This document shows, piece after piece, positions 6,816-13,901 of a stretch of 13,901 nt of DNA (the stretch's first letter is position 1; every line of letters starts with the position of its first letter). A model generated the notes under the pieces. The model made no database searches, had not been told where the DNA came from, and saw only the letters and a list, made by a program, of their open reading frames with translations. Both the position numbers and the translations under genes were made by a program. Source of the DNA: JACQNR01 sp049515175 (GTDB lineage: Bacteria; Acidobacteriota; Terriglobia; UBA7540); NCBI GenBank assembly GCA_049515175.1, contig JBEKUI010000101.1, positions 1-13,901 on the forward strand. The letters run 5' to 3'.

Positions 6816-6906
6816 GGCTGGCGGGTCAAGCGCCTGAGCGGCAGAGAGTCCGCTCCGATGCCGGCAGGCCGCGCCCCGGGCGGCATGTGGCGCTCTCCAG
6901 AAAGTC

Positions 6907-8058
6907 ATGAAGATCATCGTCATCGGTTACGGCCGGGTCGGCTCTCAACTCGTTCGCAAACTCGACACGCATTCCCATCAGGTTGTGGTCATCGACCGCG
7001 AGAGCAGAATTCTGGAACGGCCGGACTTCCCGCGCAACGTTCGCTCCTTCATCGGCAACGCGATTGACGAAGACCTGCTGCGCGAGGCGGGTGCGGAAAA
7101 CGCCGATATCGTTCTCACCCTGACGCGCGATGAGAACACCAACCTGATGATCGCGCAGATCGCGCGAGTCGTCTTCAAAGTTCCCAAAGTGATCGCAGTG
7201 GTGTACGACCCGGAGCGCGCGGCGAGTTTCCACGAAGCGGGCATCGAGACCATGGCCATCGCCGTGGCGGGCGCTGACTTGCTCAGCGCGCGAATCGAGG
7301 GGAAGGCGTGGACGGAGACCGCGGGCGGGGAAGCGTGGCAGCCGGCGGAGCGCCCGGCCGCGCGCGTTCCTCTGCGCCCGTTGGAGGCGCAGGACGGCTC
7401 CTTCTACGTGCTGGTAGTGGGCGGCGGGTTAGTCGGGTTTTACCTGGCGCGCGCCCTGCAGAAGAGTGGCCACGAGGTGACAATTATCGAACGGGACCCG
7501 GAGACCTTCGAATTGGTGTCCCGCCAGATCGATTGCCCGGTTTTGTTGGGCGACGGGTCAACTACCGCAGTGCTCGAACGCGCCGGCGCCAGCCGCGCCA
7601 ACGTCCTCTGTGCGGTCACCAACCACGATCAGGACAATCTAATTTCCTGCCAGGTGGGAAAGTACCGTTTCGGGATTCCCAAGTCGGTGGCGCGCGTGAA
7701 AAACCCCAAGAACGAAGCGGTCATGCGCCGACTGGGCGTGGACAGCACGGTGAGCTCGACGGCCATCATCACGAACGTGATTGAATGCGAATTGCCGACG
7801 ACGCCGACGCGCCACGTGGCGAGCCTCCCGTCGTGCGGCGTGGGTATTGTCGAATTCCGCCTGGGCAAACTCTCTCCCGTGTTGAAGAAGCCGGCGCGTC
7901 AGGTGGCGCTGCCCGCCGGTTGCAGCATGGTGGGGGTGGTCCGCGACGGGAAAGTAGTGACACGCTTCGACGACTTAGTCCTCCAGGGCGGCGATACGGT
8001 CCTCGCCCTTGTGGCGCCGGAGCAGGAAGCGGGTGTGCGCGACATCCTGCTCGGTTAA
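6907..8058 (+). CDS. TrkA-like potassium-transport regulatory protein with two RCK_N domains
   Basis: This is probably a cytoplasmic gating subunit of a K+ transporter or channel, responding to NAD(H) or a similar nucleotide. The 383-residue protein has a first Rossmann domain (1 to about 115) with GYGRVG at 7-12 and an acidic D30 at the end of strand two, typical of NAD binding. A poorly conserved linker follows (about 116-165). A second Rossmann domain (about 166-285) has GGGLVG at 172-177 and an E in IIERD. The C-terminus (about 295-383) looks like an RCK_C (TrkA_C) domain. E. coli TrkA is about 458 residues and alternates RCK_N-RCK_C twice, so the first RCK_C seems to be missing or much reduced here. 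No TrkH/TrkG/Ktr membrane subunit is in the window. It has its own promoter but only a weak ribosome site, AGAAAG. Confidence 0.88.
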   Translation: MKIIVIGYGRVGSQLVRKLDTHSHQVVVIDRESRILERPDFPRNVRSFIGNAIDEDLLREAGAENADIVLTLTRDENTNLMIAQIARVVFKVPKVIAVVYDPERAASFHEAGIETMAIAVAGADLLSARIEGKAWTETAGGEAWQPAERPAARVPLRPLEAQDGSFYVLVVGGGLVGFYLARALQKSGHEVTIIERDPETFELVSRQIDCPVLLGDGSTTAVLERAGASRANVLCAVTNHDQDNLISCQVGKYRFGIPKSVARVKNPKNEAVMRRLGVDSTVSSTAIITNVIECELPTTPTRHVASLPSCGVGIVEFRLGKLSPVLKKPARQVALPAGCSMVGVVRDGKVVTRFDDLVLQGGDTVLALVAPEQEAGVRDILLG

Positions 8059-8070
8059 GAAGAAATAAGA

Positions 8071-8091
8071 CGGCTGGCTGCGACGGAGCCG
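8071..8091. terminator. Weak hairpin between convergent trkA and argS
   Basis: CGGCT (8071-8075) and AGCCG (8087-8091) can pair around an 11-base loop in the 43-base gap between the two convergent stop codons. No U tract follows on either strand. It could help end transcription of both genes, but it is not a convincing intrinsic terminator. Confidence 0.3.
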
Positions 8092-8101
8092 CAGGTCATC
8101 C

Positions 8102-10096
8102 TTACATCCGTTCCGGCACTTCAATCCCCAACAAATCGAGCGCGCGGTTCAGCGAAGCATGGGTGAGGTGTACAAGGAAGAGGAGAAAAGTCTGCCGTGC
8201 CGGCTCTTCCTCGCTGAGGACGTGGAAGCGGTGGTAGAAATTGTTGAAAACTTGCGCGAGGCGAAAAGCGTACTTGCTCACCACCGCGGGTTCTTCCACC
8301 GCGATGGATTGCTCGGCGACGGATTCCAATTGTGCCGCGAGCAGGGTCAGATCCCAGAAGGCCGCACCCTCCGGGCCGGAATAGAAGGACTGGAGCTGCT
8401 CTTCCGTGATGGCCTCGCCGAGCGCTTCCGGTCGAAATTCGGGATGAGACTCCTGGTACTTCCGAAAGATGTTGCGGGCGCGCACGACGCTGTATTGCAG
8501 GTAGGGACCCGTCTCACCTTCGAAGGCCAGCGCCTCTTTGAAATCGAAGGCGATAATCATGCGGCGCGAGAATTTGAGCAGAAAGTAGCGCAGCGCCGCG
8601 ACGGCGATCATGCGGGCGTAAGTCTCCTGCTCGGCGGTGTCTTCCGTCATCTGCCGCGCCTGGACTTCCTGCAGCGCTTTTTCAATCAGCCGGTCGATGA
8701 GATCGTCGGCCTTGATGCCTTGCCCTTTGCGGCCTGAGACCTCGATGTAGCTTCGCTCGCGGGCCTCATCGGAGAGCGCCACGCCCATCTCTTCCGCGCA
8801 GCGCGGTGTAAGCCCCACAACTTCATAAGCGAAGTGATGCAGGTTCTCCGCCTGCTCGCGATAGCCCAGGGCGCGGAACGCCTTCGCCACAATGTTCTGC
8901 AAGTAGGACTGACGCGTGTCGATCACCGCGTAGGCGACGGCCGCGCCGCCAAACGCCGGGACGTCGGCGGCCGCCGCGACAGTGGTCTGCCAGACGGGGT
9001 GGCCATCGGCGTAACGGTGGAAGAGACGATAACCGAAGTCCTTTCCCAGTAGCCCAAATTTCCAGAGATGGTAGGCGATGTCTTTGCCGACGTAGGTCAC
9101 TGTGCCGTTGGACCGCACGATGATCTTGACGTCCTCGCCGCCCGATTCCTCGTCGGTGGTCTCGGCGTTGGCGTCATCGGCAAGGCTCATCACCCAGCAA
9201 CCGGCGTTCTTGCCCGAGTCCTCGAAGCGGATGGCCCCGTTCTGCTTCATCAGCTCGAAGGCGTATTTCCAGAAGTCCAGGCGGAGGATCTCGCTTTCCT
9301 GGGCCAGCAGGTCGTAGCGAACGTTGACGCGCAGCATGGTGGCGAGATGGGCGCGGACGATGGCAGTGGAAACCAGTTCGGCGATGGCTGCCGTCTCCCC
9401 GTGGCCTTCCTCGATCTCTTTCAACGCCTGGGCGCGCCAGACCAGCGCCTCCTTGTTCGCGTCGTAATACTGAAAGACGCGCGCGTAGAGGTCCCAGCAG
9501 TAGTAATCGAAGCGGAGCGACGGGTCCTGAATCAGCCGCTCGACATCAGCGTAGCTTTTGTTTTCCAGATGGACAAAGCCCACCACCACATCGGCAACTT
9601 GCACGCCGGTATTGTCAATGTAGTTTTGAACCTCCACGCGCTGGCCGCGGAAACGCAGCAGCCGCACGAAGGTGTCGCCGAGGACGGCGTTCCGCAAGTG
9701 GCCGATGTGCGCGGCCTTGTTGGGATTGATGCTCGTATGCTCGACGAGAATCTTCCTGCTGCCTTGCTCCGCGAGCGGGGACGGCGAGCTCCTCATACGG
9801 AAGAGGCCGGCGGCAAGGTTCGCGCGGTCCAGATGAAAGTTGACATAGCCGGCACCGGCGACGCTCACGCGCTCGACTCCCTCCAACGGCAGGAGCTTGC
9901 CCGCCAACTGGTCCGCGATCTTGCGCGGGGGCTTGCGGAGCTGTTTGGCCAGCTCGAAGCAGGACGCAATCGAGAGGTCACCCATCTCAAGATTGGGCGG
10001 CGTATCCAGCAGGGGAGGCGAGATCCTGACTCCGAATGTCTCCTCAACGACGGCGGTGAACTTCGCGCGGATCTTGGTTTGTATCTCCAGGTACAA
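8102..10096 (-). CDS. argS: Arginyl-tRNA synthetase (class I)
   Basis: It attaches arginine to tRNA-Arg in the cytoplasm and is essential. The 664-residue product has an N-terminal tRNA-binding domain (about 1-95) and the class I Rossmann core with HIGH at residues 130-133 inside NPNKAAHIGHLRN. In place of KMSKS it has SGRKGQG (454-460), a form common in this enzyme. The C-terminal DALR-type anticodon-binding domain includes YLQYSVVRARNIFRKY. It is longer than the usual 550-600 residues; the extra length is in the core around DDANAETTDEESGGEDVK and neighbouring inserts. The start is a TTG with GGAG seven bases upstream. An extended -10 promoter about 160 bases upstream gives a long, structured leader. 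The gene converges with trkA and lies downstream of the permease on the same strand. Confidence 0.95.
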   Translation of the reverse strand: MYLEIQTKIRAKFTAVVEETFGVRISPPLLDTPPNLEMGDLSIASCFELAKQLRKPPRKIADQLAGKLLPLEGVERVSVAGAGYVNFHLDRANLAAGLFRMRSSPSPLAEQGSRKILVEHTSINPNKAAHIGHLRNAVLGDTFVRLLRFRGQRVEVQNYIDNTGVQVADVVVGFVHLENKSYADVERLIQDPSLRFDYYCWDLYARVFQYYDANKEALVWRAQALKEIEEGHGETAAIAELVSTAIVRAHLATMLRVNVRYDLLAQESEILRLDFWKYAFELMKQNGAIRFEDSGKNAGCWVMSLADDANAETTDEESGGEDVKIIVRSNGTVTYVGKDIAYHLWKFGLLGKDFGYRLFHRYADGHPVWQTTVAAAADVPAFGGAAVAYAVIDTRQSYLQNIVAKAFRALGYREQAENLHHFAYEVVGLTPRCAEEMGVALSDEARERSYIEVSGRKGQGIKADDLIDRLIEKALQEVQARQMTEDTAEQETYARMIAVAALRYFLLKFSRRMIIAFDFKEALAFEGETGPYLQYSVVRARNIFRKYQESHPEFRPEALGEAITEEQLQSFYSGPEGAAFWDLTLLAAQLESVAEQSIAVEEPAVVSKYAFRLAQVFNNFYHRFHVLSEEEPARQTFLLFLVHLTHASLNRALDLLGIEVPERM

Positions 10097-10103
10097 GTGC
10101 AGT

Positions 10104-10109
10104 CTCCAG
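10104..10109 (-). promoter_or_regulatory. Ribosome binding site fixing the TTG start of argS
   Basis: CTGGAG on the minus strand ends seven bases before TTG 10096-10094. It supports the non-ATG start. The permease gene upstream uses an almost identical GGAGACTG arrangement. Confidence 0.7.
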
Positions 10110-10123
10110 GAAGCAGGGCGGCG

Positions 10124-10143
10124 CGCTGCCCCTCCGGGGCGCG
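10124..10143 (-). promoter_or_regulatory. GC-rich hairpin in the argS leader just before the ribosome site
   Basis: On the minus strand GCCCC-GGA-GGGGC forms a perfect stem (10128-10140). It extends by CGC/GCG past one bulged A to 10124-10143. It sits about 15 bases upstream of the GGAG site. Such a stable stem could hinder ribosome loading or act as an attenuator; no T tract follows, so it is not an intrinsic terminator. Confidence 0.5.
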
Positions 10144-10216
10144 GCGTCGTCGGGCTGCCTCAGGTGAGCTTGGTTTCATCCGCCGCAAGGGCACAGCGCC
10201 GGGCGGTGCAAGGGCA

Positions 10217-10232
10217 GGAGGGAGAACCCTCC
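10217..10232. repeat. Inverted repeat in the permease-argS gap
   Basis: GGAGGG (10217-10222) and CCCTCC (10227-10232) form a 6-bp stem with a four-base loop. It would lie about 20 bases into the argS leader if the promoter at 10256-10264 is used. No T tract follows on the minus strand, so it is not a clear terminator of the permease gene. Confidence 0.45.
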
Positions 10233-10255
10233 CTTACCTGAAACAACGGTCATTG

Positions 10256-10264
10256 ATTATAGCA
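10256..10264 (-). promoter_or_regulatory. Extended -10 promoter of argS
   Basis: The minus strand reads TGCTATAAT, a perfect extended -10 element (TGnTATAAT). Such elements work with little or no -35 box, and none is visible at the right distance. Transcription would start near 10249, giving a leader of about 150 bases that contains two hairpins. This would let argS be expressed separately from the permease, whose stop codon is only 38 bases upstream of the box. Confidence 0.6.
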
Positions 10265-10301
10265 GGATGGAGTCCTTTTCCCGGCCTGGAGGCGCAATCC
10301 T

Positions 10302-11894
10302 TCAGCGTGTGGGCGGCTTGGGGCGTGCGGCGTGGCGGTCGCGCTCGGCAAGCGCCACGCGATACTGTTCGAGGAGGTCGAACTCCTCGGCGGACGTGAG
10401 GACAGCCATTTGAAGTTTTTCCCATTCGCGAGGCACACTGCCCAGCACGGGCATGCCGCGACGTTTCCGATAAAAGTAGTAATACGCAAGACAGAGCACC
10501 ACCCAGGCCGGGCCCGCGATCCTTCCAATCTCATGGGTGGCGATCACGGTGAAGAAGATTGTGCTGACCCCAAGCAACCCCAGAAAGCCGAGGAGGGGTA
10601 TTTCCGTGACGCGCTCCTTAAACTTCACGCGGAGATTCACTGGGACCCGATAGGGTCGAGGTGTGTAGGGGTCAAGAAAGCGGAGACGAATCAGCGAGAT
10701 GAATACCAGAATGTATCCCAGCGTGGCGCCAAAGGCGTAGAGATTCCCCAGCGTGCCAAGTAGCTGGGGAGTGAGGCCGCAGAGTAGAACTGCCAGCGCA
10801 CCGGCGGCGGAAAAGAACACGATGGTGCGGACGGGGGTGTGATACTTGGGGTGGACGGCGTTAAACCAGGGGCTGATCAGGCTGAGCTGCGACATGGAAA
10901 ATGTCAGCCGCGAGGCGCTCATCACGCCGGAGTTGGCGGAGATCGCCAGAATGGTCATGCCCAGAAAGCCGGCGAAGGGTCCGGCAATGAACCCCAGGAT
11001 GGGGATATTGTGCGCCAATAACGCCACCGGGTCATCCATGTGAATTTGAAATTCTTTCCAGGGCAGCATACCAAGCGCCAGATTCGAAAATCCGATGGCG
11101 AAAACAAAAACAGTGAAAATGAGCGTGAGGGATGTGCGCGGAATGATCGTCGCTGGGCGGCGGGTCTCCTGGGCGGCCTGGGAAATCGACTCCAATCCCA
11201 CAAAGGAAATGATGGCAAGCGAAAATCCGTAGGCGAACTGGCCCGCCGAAATAGTGTGCCAGGCCTCATGCCACTGGCGGACCAGCAACTCGGGTTTCCA
11301 CGCCACGGCAAAGCCGAACATGACGATGCAACTCTCCGTAATGATGTCGATCGCTCCCAGGATTTCATTGAAGCGGGATGATTCGCGAATGCCGCGGATG
11401 TTGAGCCAGACGAGCAGCGCGATCAGCGCGATGGCTTCAAGCACGTTGTAGGGTTTGTACAGCGAAACGAAACCCAGGTTCCAGACGGGGCTGGGGAATT
11501 CGTAGTGGAAGAAAAAGGGACAGAAGAAATTGAGGTACCCCACCGAGGCGACGGCAAAGAGCGCGATGTCAATCGTGTAATCGAGCAAGAGTGCGACGCC
11601 GGCCACGTAGCCCCAGAAATCTCCCAGGCCGCGCAAGGCGTAATAGTGTCCGCCGCCCGCCACCGGGTAAGCGGAGGCCAGTTCCGTGTAAGCGAGCCCG
11701 ACCATGATGTACACCAAGCCGGCGGCGGCAAACGCGAGGTTGGCGGCACCGTGCGCGGCGGCAATCACCAGTCCCAGCGCCGTGTAGATGTCTGCGCCGA
11801 CATCGGCGTAGCCCCACATGTAGGAGCCCCAAACCGAGACGTCGCGGCGCAACTCATTCCGCTCAGCGGGTTGTGCGATCTCCGCAGGGCCCAT
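10302..11894 (-). CDS. APC-superfamily permease (amino acid or cation transporter)
   Basis: This inner-membrane secondary transporter has 530 residues and about twelve hydrophobic helices. The APC hallmarks are TM1 with GADIYTALGLV, TM2 ending in YPVAGGGHYYALRGLG, TM3 with ALLLDYTIDI (D105, Y106), and TM6 with FVGLESISQAAQETRRP followed by IIPR. The cytoplasmic tail EKLQMAVLTSAEEFDLLEQY is hydrophilic and ends without a fused Usp domain, which some relatives carry. The frame is open 186 bases further upstream. The ATG at 11894 is chosen because GGAG lies seven bases before it, the putative promoter overlaps the longer version, and the family starts here. The substrate cannot be assigned. The DY pair in TM3 recalls the K+ importer KimA, and a TrkA-like gene and a stress-domain gene lie beyond argS, so a cation is possible. 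An amino acid is the default guess. Confidence 0.88.
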   Translation of the reverse strand: MGPAEIAQPAERNELRRDVSVWGSYMWGYADVGADIYTALGLVIAAAHGAANLAFAAAGLVYIMVGLAYTELASAYPVAGGGHYYALRGLGDFWGYVAGVALLLDYTIDIALFAVASVGYLNFFCPFFFHYEFPSPVWNLGFVSLYKPYNVLEAIALIALLVWLNIRGIRESSRFNEILGAIDIITESCIVMFGFAVAWKPELLVRQWHEAWHTISAGQFAYGFSLAIISFVGLESISQAAQETRRPATIIPRTSLTLIFTVFVFAIGFSNLALGMLPWKEFQIHMDDPVALLAHNIPILGFIAGPFAGFLGMTILAISANSGVMSASRLTFSMSQLSLISPWFNAVHPKYHTPVRTIVFFSAAGALAVLLCGLTPQLLGTLGNLYAFGATLGYILVFISLIRLRFLDPYTPRPYRVPVNLRVKFKERVTEIPLLGFLGLLGVSTIFFTVIATHEIGRIAGPAWVVLCLAYYYFYRKRRGMPVLGSVPREWEKLQMAVLTSAEEFDLLEQYRVALAERDRHAARPKPPTR

Positions 11895-11945
11895 TGTCAG
11901 TCTCCGGACTTTTCTTCCATGTGTCCGGGGCGCTCCAAGCGTCCG

Positions 11946-11973
11946 ATGATACAGCAGGGCGAGCACCCTGCAA
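11946..11973 (-). promoter_or_regulatory. Putative promoter of the permease gene
   Basis: On the minus strand TTGCAG (11973-11968), a 16-base spacer and TATCAT (11951-11946) resemble a sigma-70 promoter. The -10 box is one mismatch from consensus and the -35 box is weak. Transcription would start near 11939, about 45 bases before the ATG. Confidence 0.45.
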
Positions 11974-12012
11974 AGCTTCCTGCGCCATCGCAAGAGTCCA
12001 GGAAAGTCCGGC

Positions 12013-12041
12013 TTGAATGACAGGTGAAAGTGGTCTAGCTT
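12013..12041 (+). promoter_or_regulatory. Possible promoter of the TolB-like gene
   Basis: TTGAAT (12013-12018), a 17-base spacer and TAGCTT (12036-12041) give correct spacing but only partial matches (4/6 and 3/6). It lies in the 173-base divergent gap, 27 bases before the ATG. Confidence 0.35.
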
Positions 12042-12052
12042 CGTTCCTGCAG

Positions 12053-12060
12053 AGGGAGGA
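12053..12060 (+). promoter_or_regulatory. Ribosome binding site of the TolB-like gene
   Basis: AGGGAGGA lies seven bases before ATG 12068 (ten before the second ATG at 12071). It argues against the earlier in-frame ATG at 12017, which has no such site and overlaps the putative promoter. Confidence 0.75.
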
Positions 12061-12067
12061 AAACAGC

Positions 12068-13603
12068 ATGATGAATGCACTGGAGCGCGACGCTCGGGCG
12101 CCGCGAAGGTGGTTGAGCGGCTGGCTTTTGGCGCTGGCCCTGATCCTGGTCGGAGGAGTGGCGGAGTTCGCGGGGCGCGCCGCTGCGCCCATCGGCGAAT
12201 TCGAAGCGGAATCCGATGTGGGCGTCACGCCGCGCAGAGGGTCGGCGGAATTCGACACCGCGCGCGGAGAATATCGCATCACGGGCGGCGGGGCCAACAT
12301 GTGGGAAAGCACCGACGCATTCCACTTCGTGTGGCGTCGGATGTCAGGGGACGTGTCCTTATTCGCAAACGTTCATTTGCTCGGGCAGGGAAAACAAGAG
12401 CATCGCAAGGCAGGGTGGGTGATCCGCCAGAGTCTTGACCCGGATTCGCCTTACGTTTCCGCTGTAGTTCACGGAGACGGCCTCACCTCGATGCAGTACC
12501 GTCAGGAGAAGGGAGGGACGACACGCGAGGTCCGGTCGCCGGTTTCCGGGCCCCTTGGCCTTGGCCTTGAACGCCGGGGCGACATATTCACATTCAGAGC
12601 TGCAAGGAATGGAGCGCTCGGGAGAGCAGAGCTTCCCATCAATGTGACGATGCACGACCCAGTATATGTAGGGCTTGCGGTGTGCTCGCACGACGTCCAG
12701 GAACTAGAAACGGCGGTGTTCTGGGATGTGAGGATTGAGGGGCCGTCACTTCCGCCACACAAGCTTGCGATCACGAGCATCCTCGAAACCATATCGCCCG
12801 ATGGCACAAATCGCCGAACGGCCTTGAGATTACGTGAACATTTTGAAGCTCCAAACTGGTCTCGGGACGGGAAGTTTCTGATATTCAATCGACTTGGGAG
12901 GCTCTACACAGTGCCCGTCGAAGGCGGCGTGCCTGCGTTTCTTGACACGGGCAGCGCGACCCACTGCAATAACGACCACGGCCTTTCGCCCGACGGGAAG
13001 CTGCTGGCGTTGAGCAATTCGCCCGGGGACCGCTCGCTCATCTACGTGATGCCGAGCGCGGGAGGCGAGCCCCGGCTGATCACACCGTTGGGGCCGTCCT
13101 ACTGGCACGGCTGGTCGCCAGACGGCAAGACGCTGGCTTACTGCGCGGAACGTGGGGACAACTTCGATATCTACACGATCCCGGTGGAGGGCGGGGAAGA
13201 GAAGCGGCTCACGGACGCCGCGGGGCTCGACGATGGGCCGGAATATTCGCCGGACGGTAAATGGATCTATTTCAATTCCGAGCGCACCGGCTTGATGCAG
13301 ATCTGGCGTATGCACACGGACGGCAGCGGACAGGAACAGGTGACCGACGACGGCCGCGCCGACTGGTTCGCGCACCCTTCTCCCGACGGCAAGTGGCTGG
13401 TGTTCCTCTCTTACGACAAGAGCGTGAAAGGCCATCCTCCCAACAAGGACGTCATGTTGCGGATCATGCCGCTCGAGGGCGGGCCGATCCGCGTCCTCGC
13501 CAAACTCTTCGGCGGGCAAGGAACGATCAACGTTCCTTCCTGGTCGCCGGACAGCCGGAGGCTGGCGTTTGTGACCTATCGCCTGCTCGACCATAAGGAA
13601 TGA
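12068..13603 (+). CDS. Secreted TolB-like PD40 beta-propeller protein with N-terminal beta-sandwich domain
   Basis: The 511-residue protein has an N-terminal hydrophobic segment (about 15-32) after basic residues, likely a Sec signal peptide cut near residues 38-40 (AAA), or else a membrane anchor. Residues about 45-230 contain SAEFDTARGEYRITGGG and ANVHLLG-type strands that look like a concanavalin/DUF1349-like beta-sandwich; this assignment is by pattern only. From about 260 to the end come six PD40/WD40-like repeats marked by WSRDGKFLIF, LSPDGKLLAL, WSPDGKTLAY, YSPDGKWIYF, PSPDGKWLVF and WSPDSRRLAF, enough for a six-bladed propeller as in TolB. Such proteins bind proteins or sugars outside the cytoplasm. 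There is no catalytic domain after the propeller, unlike prolyl oligopeptidases, and no Pal or Tol gene nearby, so it is not called tolB. It is divergent from the permease. Confidence 0.85.
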   Translation: MMNALERDARAPRRWLSGWLLALALILVGGVAEFAGRAAAPIGEFEAESDVGVTPRRGSAEFDTARGEYRITGGGANMWESTDAFHFVWRRMSGDVSLFANVHLLGQGKQEHRKAGWVIRQSLDPDSPYVSAVVHGDGLTSMQYRQEKGGTTREVRSPVSGPLGLGLERRGDIFTFRAARNGALGRAELPINVTMHDPVYVGLAVCSHDVQELETAVFWDVRIEGPSLPPHKLAITSILETISPDGTNRRTALRLREHFEAPNWSRDGKFLIFNRLGRLYTVPVEGGVPAFLDTGSATHCNNDHGLSPDGKLLALSNSPGDRSLIYVMPSAGGEPRLITPLGPSYWHGWSPDGKTLAYCAERGDNFDIYTIPVEGGEEKRLTDAAGLDDGPEYSPDGKWIYFNSERTGLMQIWRMHTDGSGQEQVTDDGRADWFAHPSPDGKWLVFLSYDKSVKGHPPNKDVMLRIMPLEGGPIRVLAKLFGGQGTINVPSWSPDSRRLAFVTYRLLDHKE

Positions 13604-13813
13604 GCGTCTGCCCTCACCCTTGACTCTCCATGGGCAAGTGTGATAGCCTATGCCTGAAAAGGGGAAGCGATTGGGTCACCGGCCGGGAGGGGATGCGCAA
13701 AACCACTGACAAACAGTCGCACTTCGGACCCGAGGGACGCGGGAGGGTGACCGCCACGGGAAGGCGAAGTCCGCGGTCAGGAGGCTCGGGAAGGGTGGCC
13801 GAAGGGCCAAATT

Positions 13814-13843
13814 TGATATTCAAATCTCGAGGTATGAATATCA
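13814..13843. promoter_or_regulatory. 30-bp dyad, candidate operator
   Basis: TGATATTCA (13814-13822) and TGAATATCA (13835-13843) are exact inverted copies, and the CTCGAG palindrome at 13826-13831 has the same centre. Overall 13 of 15 arm positions match. It ends four bases before the -35 box of the next promoter, a classic place for a dimeric regulator. The AT-rich arms stand out against the GC-rich surroundings. The regulator is unknown. Confidence 0.65.
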
Positions 13844-13846
13844 TGC

Positions 13847-13875
13847 TTGCTCCGGCGAAGAAAAAGCGATATAAT
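13847..13875 (+). promoter_or_regulatory. Strong sigma-70-type promoter firing out of the window
   Basis: TTGCTC (13847-13852), a 17-base spacer and a perfect TATAAT (13870-13875) predict a start near 13882. The -35 box and spacing are the same as for the trkA promoter in this window. Confidence 0.65.
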
Positions 13876-13901
13876 GCCGGGCATGAAAAGGGCTAAGCGC
13901 A

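Larger units (their letters stand above)
13604..13901. other. Gene-free right edge with a regulatory region
   Basis: Short frames on both strands here lack ribosome sites and recognisable motifs and are probably not genes. No intrinsic terminator is evident after the TolB-like stop codon. The last 90 bases hold a strong dyad and a promoter that belong to a gene or RNA beyond the window. An ATG at 13883 (MKRAKR...) is the only candidate start. It would be about eight bases after the -10 box, so leaderless or nearly so. Confidence 0.55.

Noticed and set aside
9068..10399. 443-codon plus-strand frame opposite argS
   Set aside because: It is antisense to a well-supported argS and its leader, shows no family features, and is typical of GC-rich shadow frames.
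11895..12080. N-terminal extension of the permease to 12080
   Set aside because: The extra 62 residues are basic and cysteine-containing with no APC similarity, overlap the divergent gene's start and lie across the putative promoter.
13630..13896. 88-codon plus-strand frame at the right edge
   Set aside because: It runs through the palindrome and promoter, has no convincing ribosome site, and has low-complexity, basic content without motifs.

Overview
The window is GC-rich chromosomal DNA from a bacterium. The gene set is ordinary housekeeping and envelope genes with strong Shine-Dalgarno sites, frequent GTG/TTG starts, a two-domain M16 protease and a TolB-like PD40 protein. This would fit an Acidobacteriota-like soil lineage, but that placement is inference from general resemblance; no taxonomic marker could be tested here.

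Layout. Bases 1-119 are the 3' end of a group II intron: a 34-nt domain V, then domain VI with a bulged A. Its presumed 3' splice site lies 49 bases before the ATG of a secreted M16 zinc metalloprotease (169-2973). Bases 2974-3900 are gene-poor. They hold a hairpin that terminates best on the minus strand, an imperfect direct repeat, and the C-terminal remnant of an IS3-family transposase on the minus strand. A plus-strand housekeeping run follows: smpB (trans-translation), pepA (leucyl aminopeptidase), a small two-helix membrane protein, and a membrane-anchored universal-stress domain protein whose start overlaps the gene before it. A TTGCTC-N17-TATGAT promoter then precedes a TrkA-like protein with two NAD-binding domains. 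Converging on trkA from the minus strand are argS and, upstream of it, an APC-superfamily permease. Divergent from the permease is a secreted protein with a probable concanavalin-like N-terminal domain and a six-repeat PD40 (TolB-like) propeller. The last 300 bases have no convincing gene but contain a 30-bp dyad next to a near-consensus promoter that fires out of the window.

How the genes may work together. SmpB and PepA are both linked to protein quality control and peptide recycling. The stress-domain protein, the TrkA-like protein and the permease (across argS) could form an ion or solute homeostasis group, but only proximity and family roles support this. The M16 and TolB-like proteins would act outside the cytoplasm. 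I see no defence system, CRISPR array, prophage or clearly new multi-gene system. The most interesting signals are the intron end that displaces the M16 upstream region, the altered nucleotide motif of the stress protein, the structured argS leader and the palindrome-promoter pair at the right edge.
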